From positions 1 through 6,858 of the forward strand of contig CAKTXP010000128.1 of the NCBI GenBank assembly GCA_934631055.1: a stretch of DNA of 6,858 bases. Reading direction: 5' to 3'. Positions 1 to 5,332 of this stretch are shown in pieces; position 1 is the stretch's first letter; each line of letters starts with the position of its first letter. The DNA comes from an uncultured Clostridia bacterium (GTDB lineage Bacteria; Bacillota; Clostridia; Christensenellales; Aristaeellaceae). The notes under the pieces were generated by a model that worked only from the letters and a program-made list of their open reading frames with translations, was not told the DNA's origin and did no database searches. A program made the position numbers and the translations under genes.

Positions 1-1089
1 AAGCATTCCACCGGCGGCGTCGGCGATACGACGACGCTGGTTCTTGTTCCGCTGGCGGCGGCGTGCGGCGCGAAGGTCGCGAAGATATCCGGACGCGGGC
101 TGGGTCATACCGGTGGAACGCTCGATAAGCTGGAAAGCATTCCCGGATGCTCGGTCGAAGAGACGCAGGAGCAGTTCGTTCGGCAGGTACAGGAGATCGG
201 ATGCGCCGTCATTGGGCAGACGCATGACCTCTGTCCGGCGGACAAGGCGCTCTATGCGCTGCGCGATGTGACGGGTACGGTCAGCTGTGTGCCGCTCATC
301 GCGTCGAGCATCATTTCCAAAAAGCTCGCCAGCGGCGCGGGCGCTATCGTGCTGGATGTCAAAACGGGAAGCGGCGCTATCATGCACACGCTGGAGGACT
401 CCATTGCGCTGGCGAAGGCGATGGTCGATATCGGCACGCAGGCGGGCAAGCCCATTCTGGCGCTGGTCACGGGCATGGAGCAGCCGCTGGGTACGCATGT
501 CGGCAACGCGCTGGAGGTCAAGGAAGCCATTGACATCCTATCTGGACGCGCGGGCGGCGACCTGCTGACGGTATCGCTGGAACTGGGCAGCCGCATGCTC
601 GTCGCGGCGGGCATCGCGAAGGATGTGGAGGACGGCAAGGCGCGCATGCGCGGTGCGCTGGAAAGCGGCGCGGGCCTTGCGAAGCTGAAAGAGATGATCG
701 CGGCGCAAGGCGGTGACGCGCGCGTTTGCGACGACGTCAACCTTCTGCCGCAGGCGAAGTATCACGTTGAGGTTCCCGCGCTGGCGGAGGGCTATGTCGC
801 GGACATGGACACGACGAAGATCGGCTACTGCGCACAGGATCTCGGCGCGGGCAGAAAGAAGAAGACCGATGCCATCGACCCGGCGGTGGGCCTGGTGATG
901 GATGTCCGTCTGGGCGAATTTGTGAAGAAGGGACAGTCGCTGGCGACGCTGCACATCAACAACATGGCGCTTGCCGAGCAGGCGATTGCGCGGATGCAGG
1001 AGGCTGTGAAGCTGACCGCGGAGAAGCAGCCCGTTCCGCCGCTGGTCTATGCGTCCGTTTCGCCGGAAGGGATCAAGCGGGCGGAGTGA
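1..1089 (+). CDS. pdp: Pyrimidine-nucleoside phosphorylase, 5'-truncated by the window edge
   Basis: Catalyses phosphorolysis of uridine, deoxyuridine or thymidine to the free base and (deoxy)ribose-1-phosphate in cytosolic pyrimidine salvage. The frame is open from base 1 and gives 362 residues before TGA; the family is about 430-440 residues, so roughly 80 N-terminal residues are missing. The fragment begins with KHSTGGVGD, the phosphate-binding loop. Residues 30-45 match the thymidine/pyrimidine phosphorylase signature (SGRGLGHTGGT...D..E). R88, S103 and K107 (in SSIISKK) fall at the spacing of the base-binding Arg171, Ser186 and Lys190 of E. coli thymidine phosphorylase, a constant offset of 83. 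DVKTGSGA follows at 119-126. The C-terminal PYNP domain is present, with DAIDPAVGLVMDVRLGEFVKKG at about residues 287-308. The broad-specificity Pdp type is usual in Bacillota, but a strict thymidine phosphorylase (deoA) cannot be excluded. No gene shares its strand within 300 nt downstream, so operon partners, if any, lie upstream. Confidence 0.95.
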   Translation, partial: KHSTGGVGDTTTLVLVPLAAACGAKVAKISGRGLGHTGGTLDKLESIPGCSVEETQEQFVRQVQEIGCAVIGQTHDLCPADKALYALRDVTGTVSCVPLIASSIISKKLASGAGAIVLDVKTGSGAIMHTLEDSIALAKAMVDIGTQAGKPILALVTGMEQPLGTHVGNALEVKEAIDILSGRAGGDLLTVSLELGSRMLVAAGIAKDVEDGKARMRGALESGAGLAKLKEMIAAQGGDARVCDDVNLLPQAKYHVEVPALAEGYVADMDTTKIGYCAQDLGAGRKKKTDAIDPAVGLVMDVRLGEFVKKGQSLATLHINNMALAEQAIARMQEAVKLTAEKQPVPPLVYASVSPEGIKRAE

Positions 1090-1090
1090 T

Positions 1091-1157
1091 AGGTGGAGAC
1101 GTTCGGGGCTTTGATCCAAGCCCCACAAGGAAACTGAGTTCCCTTGACCTTCCACTT
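1091..1157. repeat. Possible three-way junction: closing stem around two hairpins
   Basis: AGGTGGA (1091-1097) pairs with TCCACTT (1151-1157) through seven pairs, one of them G-U. Inside are two adjacent hairpins. The first is GGGGCTT (1105-1111) with AAGCCCC (1118-1124) around a six-base loop. The second is CAAGGAA (1126-1132) with TTCCCTTG (1139-1146), which has one bulged C and a six-base loop. The element starts one base after the pdp stop codon, so it may protect or define the 3' end of that mRNA. It lacks the T-tract of an intrinsic terminator. Confidence 0.55.
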
Positions 1158-1180
1158 CATGGATTGCTTTGCAATCCATG
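1158..1180. repeat. Perfect inverted repeat, 10-bp stem with TTT loop
   Basis: CATGGATTGC (1158-1167) and GCAATCCATG (1171-1180) are exact reverse complements separated by TTT. The stem abuts the preceding junction element with no gap. The following bases (GAGAAAATAC) are not a terminator T-tract on the + strand. Confidence 0.85.
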
Positions 1181-1210
1181 GAGAAAATACAAAGTTTGAA
1201 AGATAGTTCT

Positions 1211-1227
1211 TTATCGCGAAGCGATAA
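1211..1227. repeat. Perfect inverted repeat, 7-bp stem with GAA loop
   Basis: TTATCGC (1211-1217) and GCGATAA (1221-1227) are exact reverse complements around GAA. The tip reads GCGAAGC, a sequence known to form an unusually stable mini-hairpin in single-stranded DNA. Whether that matters here is unknown. Confidence 0.8.
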
Positions 1228-1241
1228 TTGAAGGAAAGGGT

Positions 1242-1262
1242 GCAGGGAACAAGGTTCCCTGC
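1242..1262. repeat. Perfect inverted repeat, 9-bp stem with AAG loop
   Basis: GCAGGGAAC (1242-1250) and GTTCCCTGC (1254-1262) are exact reverse complements separated by AAG. It is GC-rich and would be a strong hairpin on either strand. No T-tract follows. Confidence 0.85.
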
Positions 1263-1282
1263 CGGGAGTTTGAGGGATTGGA

Positions 1283-1315
1283 ATCACGCGCCCGCTGTGC
1301 GGGATTCAGCGTGAT
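1283..1315. repeat. Two-tier inverted repeat (7-bp outer, 5-bp inner stem)
   Basis: The outer arms ATCACGC (1283-1289) and GCGTGAT (1309-1315) are exact complements. Inside, CCCGC (1291-1295) and GCGGG (1299-1303) pair around TGT, leaving an internal loop of G opposite ATTCA. An alternative pairing of GAATC (1281-1285) with GATTC (1303-1307) is possible. Confidence 0.75.
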
Positions 1316-1322
1316 GGAAATC

Positions 1323-1363
1323 GGAAATCATAAGAAACGCTTTGCGTTTCTATATGAGTTTCC
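1323..1363. repeat. Long hairpin, 18 pairs with two single-base bulges and a TTT loop
   Basis: The top is an exact 8-bp stem, AGAAACGC (1333-1340) with GCGTTTCT (1344-1351) around TTT. It extends after bulged A1352 through TCATA (1328-1332) with TATGA (1353-1357), then after bulged G1358 through GGAAA (1323-1327) with TTTCC (1359-1363). It ends 39 nt upstream of the next gene's ribosome binding site, so it could lie in that gene's 5' untranslated region. Confidence 0.8.
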
Positions 1364-1373
1364 CGGGTCAGAG

Positions 1374-1395
1374 CCCTCAACGTTCCCCTCAACGT
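1374..1395 (+). repeat. Tandem direct repeat CCCTCAACGT x2, 12-nt period
   Basis: Identical 10-mers CCCTCAACGT lie at 1374-1383 and 1386-1395, just upstream of the ribosome binding site at 1403. The CCCTCAA part is complementary to TTGAGGG at 1270-1276, so either copy could close a larger loop around the last two hairpins. Confidence 0.7.
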
Positions 1396-1402
1396 AACCG
1401 AC

Positions 1403-1407
1403 AGGAG
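1403..1407 (+). promoter_or_regulatory. Ribosome binding site that fixes the start of the first ABC gene
   Basis: AGGAG lies six bases before ATG at 1414. The frame is open further upstream to a TTG at 1342, but that start lies in the loop of the 1323-1363 hairpin and has no ribosome binding site. The intervening 24 codons read through the repeats. Confidence 0.85.
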
Positions 1408-1413
1408 AAAGTG

Positions 1414-3207
1414 ATGGAAGAAAAGGTAACAAAGGAGAGCGCTCGGAAAAAAGCGGAGCTGCTGCTGCATCATCTGAAGCCGGCGGCGTCCGCTTTTGCA
1501 CTGGGCATCGGCGCGTCTTTGGCGGCAACGCTTCTGCGAACGCTGTTCACGCAGATCATCCGCTTTACCGTTGACCATGCGCTCATGGGGGATAGAGCCG
1601 GTCTGCCCGGCTTTCTGATGGATACGACCGCGGGACAGATGCTCGTCTGGTGCGCGTCGGCTGCCGCGGTAGTCGCGCTGCTGGAATTTGCCGCCGGATT
1701 TGTGCAGGATTCTAACCTGCCCAAGGGTTCCGAGCGGTTCGTCAAGTCCCTGCGCGACGCGCTGTACGGTCATATCCAGAGACTGCCGTACAGCTGGCAT
1801 GTGCAGAATGCGACAGGCGATATCATTCAGCGCTGCACGTCCGACGTCGAAGTCGTGCGCACGTTCATTGCCGAGCAGATGGTCGAATTGCTCAGCACGA
1901 CGTTCCTGATTCTCGTGTACATGGTTGCCATGTTCACGATGAACGTGAAGATATCCCTGTTTGCGTTTGCGTTCATTCCGGTCATCGTCGGGTATTCGCT
2001 GGTGTTTTATACCCGCATCTCAAAGGGATATGCGAAGGCGGACGAAGCGGAGGGCGTGCTTTCCAGCACGGTTCAGGAGAACATCACCGGCGTGCGTGTC
2101 GTCCGCGCATTCGGACGTGAGCGCGACGAGCTGAAAAAGTTCCGCGAAAAGAACAATACCTATACCAATATCTGGATGCGCCTGTGCGATATGCTGACGG
2201 TGTTCTGGACGCTCGGCGATATCATGAGCATGATTCAGGTGTTCGGCGTCATTGCGATGGGCGTGCATATGTGCGTTTCGGGCGAAATTACGCTGGGTAC
2301 GTATCTGGCTTTTGTCAGCTATACGCGTCAGCTCACGTGGCCTGTCCGCGCACTGGGACGCACACTATCGGAGATGAGCAAGGCGGGCGTTTCCATCGAC
2401 CGCCTGCTCTACATCCTCAAAGCCGAACAGGAGCAGAGCCCGAATGAGCCGACGGCGGCGAACCTGTCTGGCGACATCTGCTTTGACCATGTGAGCTTCG
2501 CTTATGAGCAGAAGGCGGTTCTGCGCGATGTGAGCTTTACCGTCAAGGGCGGCAGCACGCTGGGCATTTTGGGCGAAACGGGAAGCGGCAAAAGCACCAT
2601 CGCGCTGCTGCTGGCGCGGCTGTATGACCCGAAGGAGGGGAGCATCACCATCGGCGGCGTTGATCTGAAAGAGATGGATCAGACCGCCCTGCGCCGCGGC
2701 GTGGGCGTGGTTTTGCAGGAGCCGTTCCTGTTCTCGCGCACGGTCGCGCAGAACATCGCCATCACCAAAGACGGGGTCAGCCAGGCGGAAATTGAGCAGG
2801 CGGCGAAGGAAGCCTGTCTGCATGACTCTATTTCCAGCTTCCAGGACGGCTATGATACGGTCGTCGGCGAGCGCGGCGTGACCCTCTCCGGCGGACAGAA
2901 GCAGCGCACGGCAATCGCCAGAACGCTGCTGGAGCATGCGCCCATCATGGTCTTTGACGACGCGCTGTCCGCAGTGGACGCAAAGACGGACGAAGCCATC
3001 CGCAATCGTCTGCGCGAAGCGGCGGGCGGCTCCACGCTCATCCTCATTGCGCACCGCGTGGCGACGCTGATGCAGGCGGATCAGATTATCGTTCTGCGCG
3101 ATGGACAGATTATCGAGCGCGGCACACCGGAGGAACTGCTTCAGGCGGGCGGCGTATTCGCGCATACTGCGGCGATGCAGTCCGCACAGGGAGAGGAGGA
3201 AGCCTGA
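1414..3207 (+). CDS. ABC exporter half-transporter, subunit A (degenerate Walker B)
   Basis: A 597-residue fused permease-ATPase of the type IV exporter class (MsbA/LmrA-like), acting in the cytoplasmic membrane. Six membrane segments lie at about residues 25-48, 74-98, 153-176, 179-200, 263-287 and 291-313. The ATPase domain has A-loop Y364, Walker A GETGSGKST at 387-395 (K393), Q-loop Q435, an exact signature LSGGQ at 491-495, Walker B IMVFDD with D515, D-loop SAVD at 519-522 and switch H547. The residue after the Walker B Asp is D516 where the catalytic Glu is expected. This is the known pattern of the degenerate-site subunit in heterodimeric exporters such as TM287/288 and BmrCD. The start is ATG 1414, chosen by its ribosome binding site. 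The stop TGA shares its A with the ATG of the next gene, so the two are translationally coupled. Substrate is unknown; multidrug or lipid export is typical of the class, but nothing here decides it. Confidence 0.95.
   Translation: MEEKVTKESARKKAELLLHHLKPAASAFALGIGASLAATLLRTLFTQIIRFTVDHALMGDRAGLPGFLMDTTAGQMLVWCASAAAVVALLEFAAGFVQDSNLPKGSERFVKSLRDALYGHIQRLPYSWHVQNATGDIIQRCTSDVEVVRTFIAEQMVELLSTTFLILVYMVAMFTMNVKISLFAFAFIPVIVGYSLVFYTRISKGYAKADEAEGVLSSTVQENITGVRVVRAFGRERDELKKFREKNNTYTNIWMRLCDMLTVFWTLGDIMSMIQVFGVIAMGVHMCVSGEITLGTYLAFVSYTRQLTWPVRALGRTLSEMSKAGVSIDRLLYILKAEQEQSPNEPTAANLSGDICFDHVSFAYEQKAVLRDVSFTVKGGSTLGILGETGSGKSTIALLLARLYDPKEGSITIGGVDLKEMDQTALRRGVGVVLQEPFLFSRTVAQNIAITKDGVSQAEIEQAAKEACLHDSISSFQDGYDTVVGERGVTLSGGQKQRTAIARTLLEHAPIMVFDDALSAVDAKTDEAIRNRLREAAGGSTLILIAHRVATLMQADQIIVLRDGQIIERGTPEELLQAGGVFAHTAAMQSAQGEEEA
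3194..3199 (+). promoter_or_regulatory. Ribosome binding site for the second ABC gene, inside the first
   Basis: A full AGGAGG lies seven bases before ATG 3207, within the last codons of the upstream gene. With the overlapping stop/start this supports balanced, coupled production of the two subunits. Confidence 0.85.
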
Positions 3208-5018
3208 TGAGCCAAAGGAAAGAGGACAAACAGACGGCTTTCTCCGTCAAACCGTGGAAACGGCTTTGGCGATGCGTTCGCCAGCATCGGGCGCGGTTCG
3301 CCGTCGCGATCATCAGCAACCTGTTGATGGCGGCGGCGGATTTCTACATCCCGCTGCTGCAAAGCGAGGTCGTCGATGCCTTTATCACGAAGGGGACGAC
3401 CGCGGGGTTTGGCGGCTATGCGCTGCGTTACGGAACCATCATGGCGCTTGAAATCATCACGATGTTCATCTATTTCAAGGCATGCATGGGGATGGAGATG
3501 TACAGCGGGCGCGATATGAAGGACGCCTGCTTCGTCAACCTGCAAAGGCTCAGCCTTGACTACTACAATGTGACCAGCGCGGGTCATACGCTCTCGCGCG
3601 TTATGACGGATACGGATCGCATCGCGTCCTGCATCGCGTGGATCTTTCCGGATATCCTCTGGGGATTCGCGTATATCCTCGGCGTGTTCGGCGTGATGCT
3701 CAGGCTGTCGCCGTCGCTGGCGATGACCATTATCATCGTCGCACCCATTGTCGTCGTGCTGACGGTCTATTTCCAGAAGCGGCTCATTGCGCTCAACCGC
3801 GACGTCCGCGCGCAGCATTCCAAGATCACCAGCAGCTACAACGAGGGCATCATGGGCGCAAAGACCAGCAAGACCCTTGCGCTGGAGGGACGCCTGACCA
3901 ACGAATTTGAGCAGACGACGGCGCGCGCGGCGAAAGCCGGAATCCTTCACGGGCGCATGCGCGCGATCTATGTTCCGCTCATCGTGCTTTGCGGCACGCT
4001 GGCGGCGAGCGCGACGCTGCTGCGCGGCGGCAATATGGCACTGAACGGCACGCTGAGTTTGGGTGTGCTGAGCGCGTTTATGACCTATGCGCTGAGCCTT
4101 TTCCAGACCTTCCGCCAGCAGGCGGCGCGTATCTCTCAGTTCATCTCTTTGCAGGCGAACGTGGAGCGCGTCGTCGGACTGATCGACGAGAAGCCGACCG
4201 TTCAGGACAGCCCGGAGGTCGAGGCGAAATACGGCGACTGCTTCGAGCCGAAGAAGGAAAACTGGGAAGAGATGCGCGGCGAAGTCGATTTTGACGACGT
4301 ATCCTTCACCTATCCGGACGGCGGCGAAGAGGTGCTGACACATTTCTCGCTGCATGTTCCCGCGGGAAGCACAGTTGCCATCGTCGGCGAAACGGGCGCG
4401 GGCAAAAGCACGCTGGTCAATCTCGTCTGCCGGTTCTTTGAGCCGACGGGCGGGCGCGTGCTGATTGACGGCAGGGACGCGCGCGAACGCAGCCAGCTCT
4501 GGCTGCACAGCCATATCGGTTACGTCCTGCAATCGCCGCACCTGTTCTCCGGAACGATTCGCGAGAATATCCGTTACGGCAGACCTGAGGCGACCGACGA
4601 AGAGGTTTACGAAGCGGCGAAAGCCGTCAGCGCGGATCGCGTCGCGGCGAAGCTCGAACAGGGTTATGACACGGATGTCGGCGAATGCGGCGACAGGCTC
4701 TCCACAGGAGAAAAGCAGCTCATCTCTTTTGCGCGTGCGGTCATCGCCAAGCCAAAGATTTTTGTGCTGGATGAAGCGACCAGCTCCGTCGATACCGAAA
4801 CGGAAATGCTGATTCAGAAGGCGACGCACACGCTGATGCAGGGGACGACGTCCTTCGTCATCGCGCACAGGCTTTCCACCATCCGTCAGGCGGATGTGAT
4901 CCTCGTCATCGACCACGGCAAGATCGTCGAGCAGGGAACGCATGAAAGCCTGCTGAAGGCAAACGGCGTTTACGCGTCGCTGTATCATACACAGCTGAGC
5001 AGACAGGAAAAGCAATAA
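3207..5018 (+). CDS. ABC exporter half-transporter, subunit B (consensus Walker B, variant signature)
   Basis: A 603-residue fused permease-ATPase, the partner of the preceding gene. Six membrane segments lie at about residues 30-50, 75-92, 143-165, 168-188, 254-273 and 283-300. The ATPase domain has A-loop Y369, Walker A GETGAGKST at 394-402 (K400), Q-loop Q442, Walker B IFVLDE (D522, catalytic E523), D-loop SSVD at 526-529 and switch H554. The signature is LSTGE at 498-502 rather than LSGGQ, preceded by VGECG where subunit A has VGERG. In a head-to-tail dimer its intact Walker B would face subunit A's LSGGQ (active site), while its altered signature would face subunit A's D516 (degenerate site). 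The linker from membrane domain to ATPase (about 330-358) is some 14 residues longer than in subunit A and is charged, including YGDCFEPKKENWE. It starts at an ATG overlapping the previous stop. No terminator follows before the thrS promoter. Confidence 0.95.
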   Translation: MSQRKEDKQTAFSVKPWKRLWRCVRQHRARFAVAIISNLLMAAADFYIPLLQSEVVDAFITKGTTAGFGGYALRYGTIMALEIITMFIYFKACMGMEMYSGRDMKDACFVNLQRLSLDYYNVTSAGHTLSRVMTDTDRIASCIAWIFPDILWGFAYILGVFGVMLRLSPSLAMTIIIVAPIVVVLTVYFQKRLIALNRDVRAQHSKITSSYNEGIMGAKTSKTLALEGRLTNEFEQTTARAAKAGILHGRMRAIYVPLIVLCGTLAASATLLRGGNMALNGTLSLGVLSAFMTYALSLFQTFRQQAARISQFISLQANVERVVGLIDEKPTVQDSPEVEAKYGDCFEPKKENWEEMRGEVDFDDVSFTYPDGGEEVLTHFSLHVPAGSTVAIVGETGAGKSTLVNLVCRFFEPTGGRVLIDGRDARERSQLWLHSHIGYVLQSPHLFSGTIRENIRYGRPEATDEEVYEAAKAVSADRVAAKLEQGYDTDVGECGDRLSTGEKQLISFARAVIAKPKIFVLDEATSSVDTETEMLIQKATHTLMQGTTSFVIAHRLSTIRQADVILVIDHGKIVEQGTHESLLKANGVYASLYHTQLSRQEKQ

Positions 5019-5042
5019 GAATGTATTTTGCGCATTTCAACC

Positions 5043-5071
5043 TTGACTTTTCCCTCGGTGTGGTTTATACT
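5043..5071 (+). promoter_or_regulatory. Sigma-A type promoter of thrS
   Basis: The -35 element TTGACT (5043-5048) and -10 element TATACT (5066-5071) are separated by exactly 17 bases. Transcription would start near 5078-5080, right where the first helix of the T-box leader begins. It lies only 24 nt after the stop of the ABC operon. Confidence 0.88.
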
Positions 5072-5224
5072 GTCCTCACTTGAGATGAGAAAGAAGAGTA
5101 ACCCCACCGCAAGACCTCAAGAGAGACGCGCCGCTGGCTGAAAGCGCGTCGGTCGAGCGCGGGGCGAAGACCACCTTTTGATTAAGCCGCGCGGCGCGCG
5201 ATACAGCGCCAAAGAGAACCAATC

Positions 5225-5264
5225 AGGGTGGAACCACGGGCTAGATTTTTTATCGCTCGTCCCT
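5225..5264 (+). promoter_or_regulatory. T-box antiterminator
   Basis: AGGG (5225-5228) pairs with CCCT (5261-5264). The bulge TGGAACC (5229-5235) carries the TGGA that pairs with the NCCA end of uncharged tRNA. ACGGGC (5236-5241) pairs with GCTCGT (5255-5260), with a small GAT/ATC cap at 5244-5254. The 3' arm 5255-5264 is the same sequence used by the terminator, so the two folds exclude each other. Confidence 0.88.
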
Positions 5265-5294
5265 CAGCAAAAACGCGAGGGACGGGCGTTTTTT
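5254..5294 (+). terminator. Intrinsic terminator of the T-box leader
   Basis: A 12-pair stem, CGCTCGTCCCTC (5254-5265) with GAGGGACGGGCG (5277-5288), has one G-U pair, an 11-base A-rich loop and six T at 5289-5294. It forms when charged tRNA-Thr is abundant and stops transcription before thrS. It is also the first convincing terminator downstream of the ABC genes. Confidence 0.93.
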
Positions 5295-5317
5295 GATTCG
5301 TCCCAACTATGCAGAAA

Positions 5318-5323
5318 GAGGAG
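5318..5323 (+). promoter_or_regulatory. Ribosome binding site of thrS
   Basis: GAGGAG lies nine bases before ATG 5333 and after the leader terminator. No in-frame upstream start has a comparable site, which supports the short N-terminus of the protein. Confidence 0.8.
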
Positions 5324-5332
5324 AAGATCATC

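Larger units (their letters stand above)
1090..1413. other. Palindrome-rich intergenic region between pdp and the ABC transporter genes
   Basis: This 324-nt gap has no convincing protein-coding frame. It holds a chain of inverted repeats (listed separately) from 1091 to 1363, then a short tandem repeat and the ribosome binding site of the next gene. No hairpin is followed by a run of T, so none is a classical intrinsic terminator. I could not find a -35/-10 pair with acceptable spacing, so how the ABC operon is transcribed is unresolved. The arms are perfectly or nearly perfectly complementary but the hairpins differ in sequence. This fits a mosaic of short dispersed palindromes, as seen between genes in many Clostridia, or a structured leader RNA. 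The first is my preferred inference. Confidence 0.7.
5079..5294 (+). ncRNA. T-box leader riboswitch sensing tRNA-Thr, upstream of thrS
   Basis: A cis-acting RNA that binds tRNA-Thr and controls transcription into thrS. The T-box consensus AGGGTGGAACCACG is at 5225-5238. Stem I can be drawn fully. Base helix 5079-5083 pairs with 5182-5186. A kink-turn has bulge GAT 5084-5086 and tandem G-A pairs (5087-5088 with 5180-5181). Helix GAAAG 5089-5093 pairs with CTTTT 5175-5179. The specifier loop has AGTA 5097-5100 opposite GAA 5166-5168. Upper helix CCCC 5102-5105 pairs with GGGG 5161-5164. GACC 5113-5116 pairs with GGTC 5151-5154, above which lie AGAGAG 5120-5125 and distal helix ACGCGC 5126-5131 with GCGCGT 5144-5149, around a GGCTGAAA-type loop. 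The specifier is ACC (Thr) at 5170-5172 followed by the usual purine, A5173. Stem III is GGCGC 5193-5197 with GCGCC 5206-5210. Only about six bases lie between stem I and stem III, so stem II and the IIA/B pseudoknot appear absent. Confidence 0.93.

Noticed and set aside
268..1089. A complete shorter gene starting at GTG 268
   Set aside because: The same frame is open back to base 1 and carries essential phosphorylase motifs (KHSTGGVGD and the family signature) upstream of 268, so this is an internal codon of a truncated gene.
1144..1228. Possible promoters for the ABC operon (TTGACC at 1144, TTGAAA at 1196)
   Set aside because: No acceptable -10 lies 16-18 bases downstream of either. GATAAT at 1223 is 21 bases from TTGAAA and lies within a hairpin arm.
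538..1287. A 249-codon open frame on the - strand spanning the end of pdp and the hairpin region
   Set aside because: Half of it is antisense to pdp and the rest reads through the palindromes. Composition is unlike a real protein, and no start signal stands out.
1090..1363. A CRISPR array
   Set aside because: The palindromes differ in sequence and spacing. There is no repeated unit of 24-40 bases separated by regular spacers, and no cas genes are present.
1342..1413. An upstream TTG start that would extend the first ABC protein by 24 residues
   Set aside because: The TTG sits in the loop of a hairpin, lacks a ribosome binding site, and the extension would encode repeat sequence. ATG 1414 has AGGAG at ideal spacing.
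2365..3165. A 266-codon open frame on the - strand, opposite the first ABC gene
   Set aside because: It lies wholly within the ATPase-coding region of the opposite strand and has no recognisable domain; the cause is GC-biased codon use.
3141..5015. A 624-codon open frame on the - strand, opposite the second ABC gene
   Set aside because: It mirrors a gene with complete ABC motifs. The translation is rich in Arg, His, Asp and Gln with no recognisable domain, as expected when GC-rich third positions suppress stops on the opposite strand.
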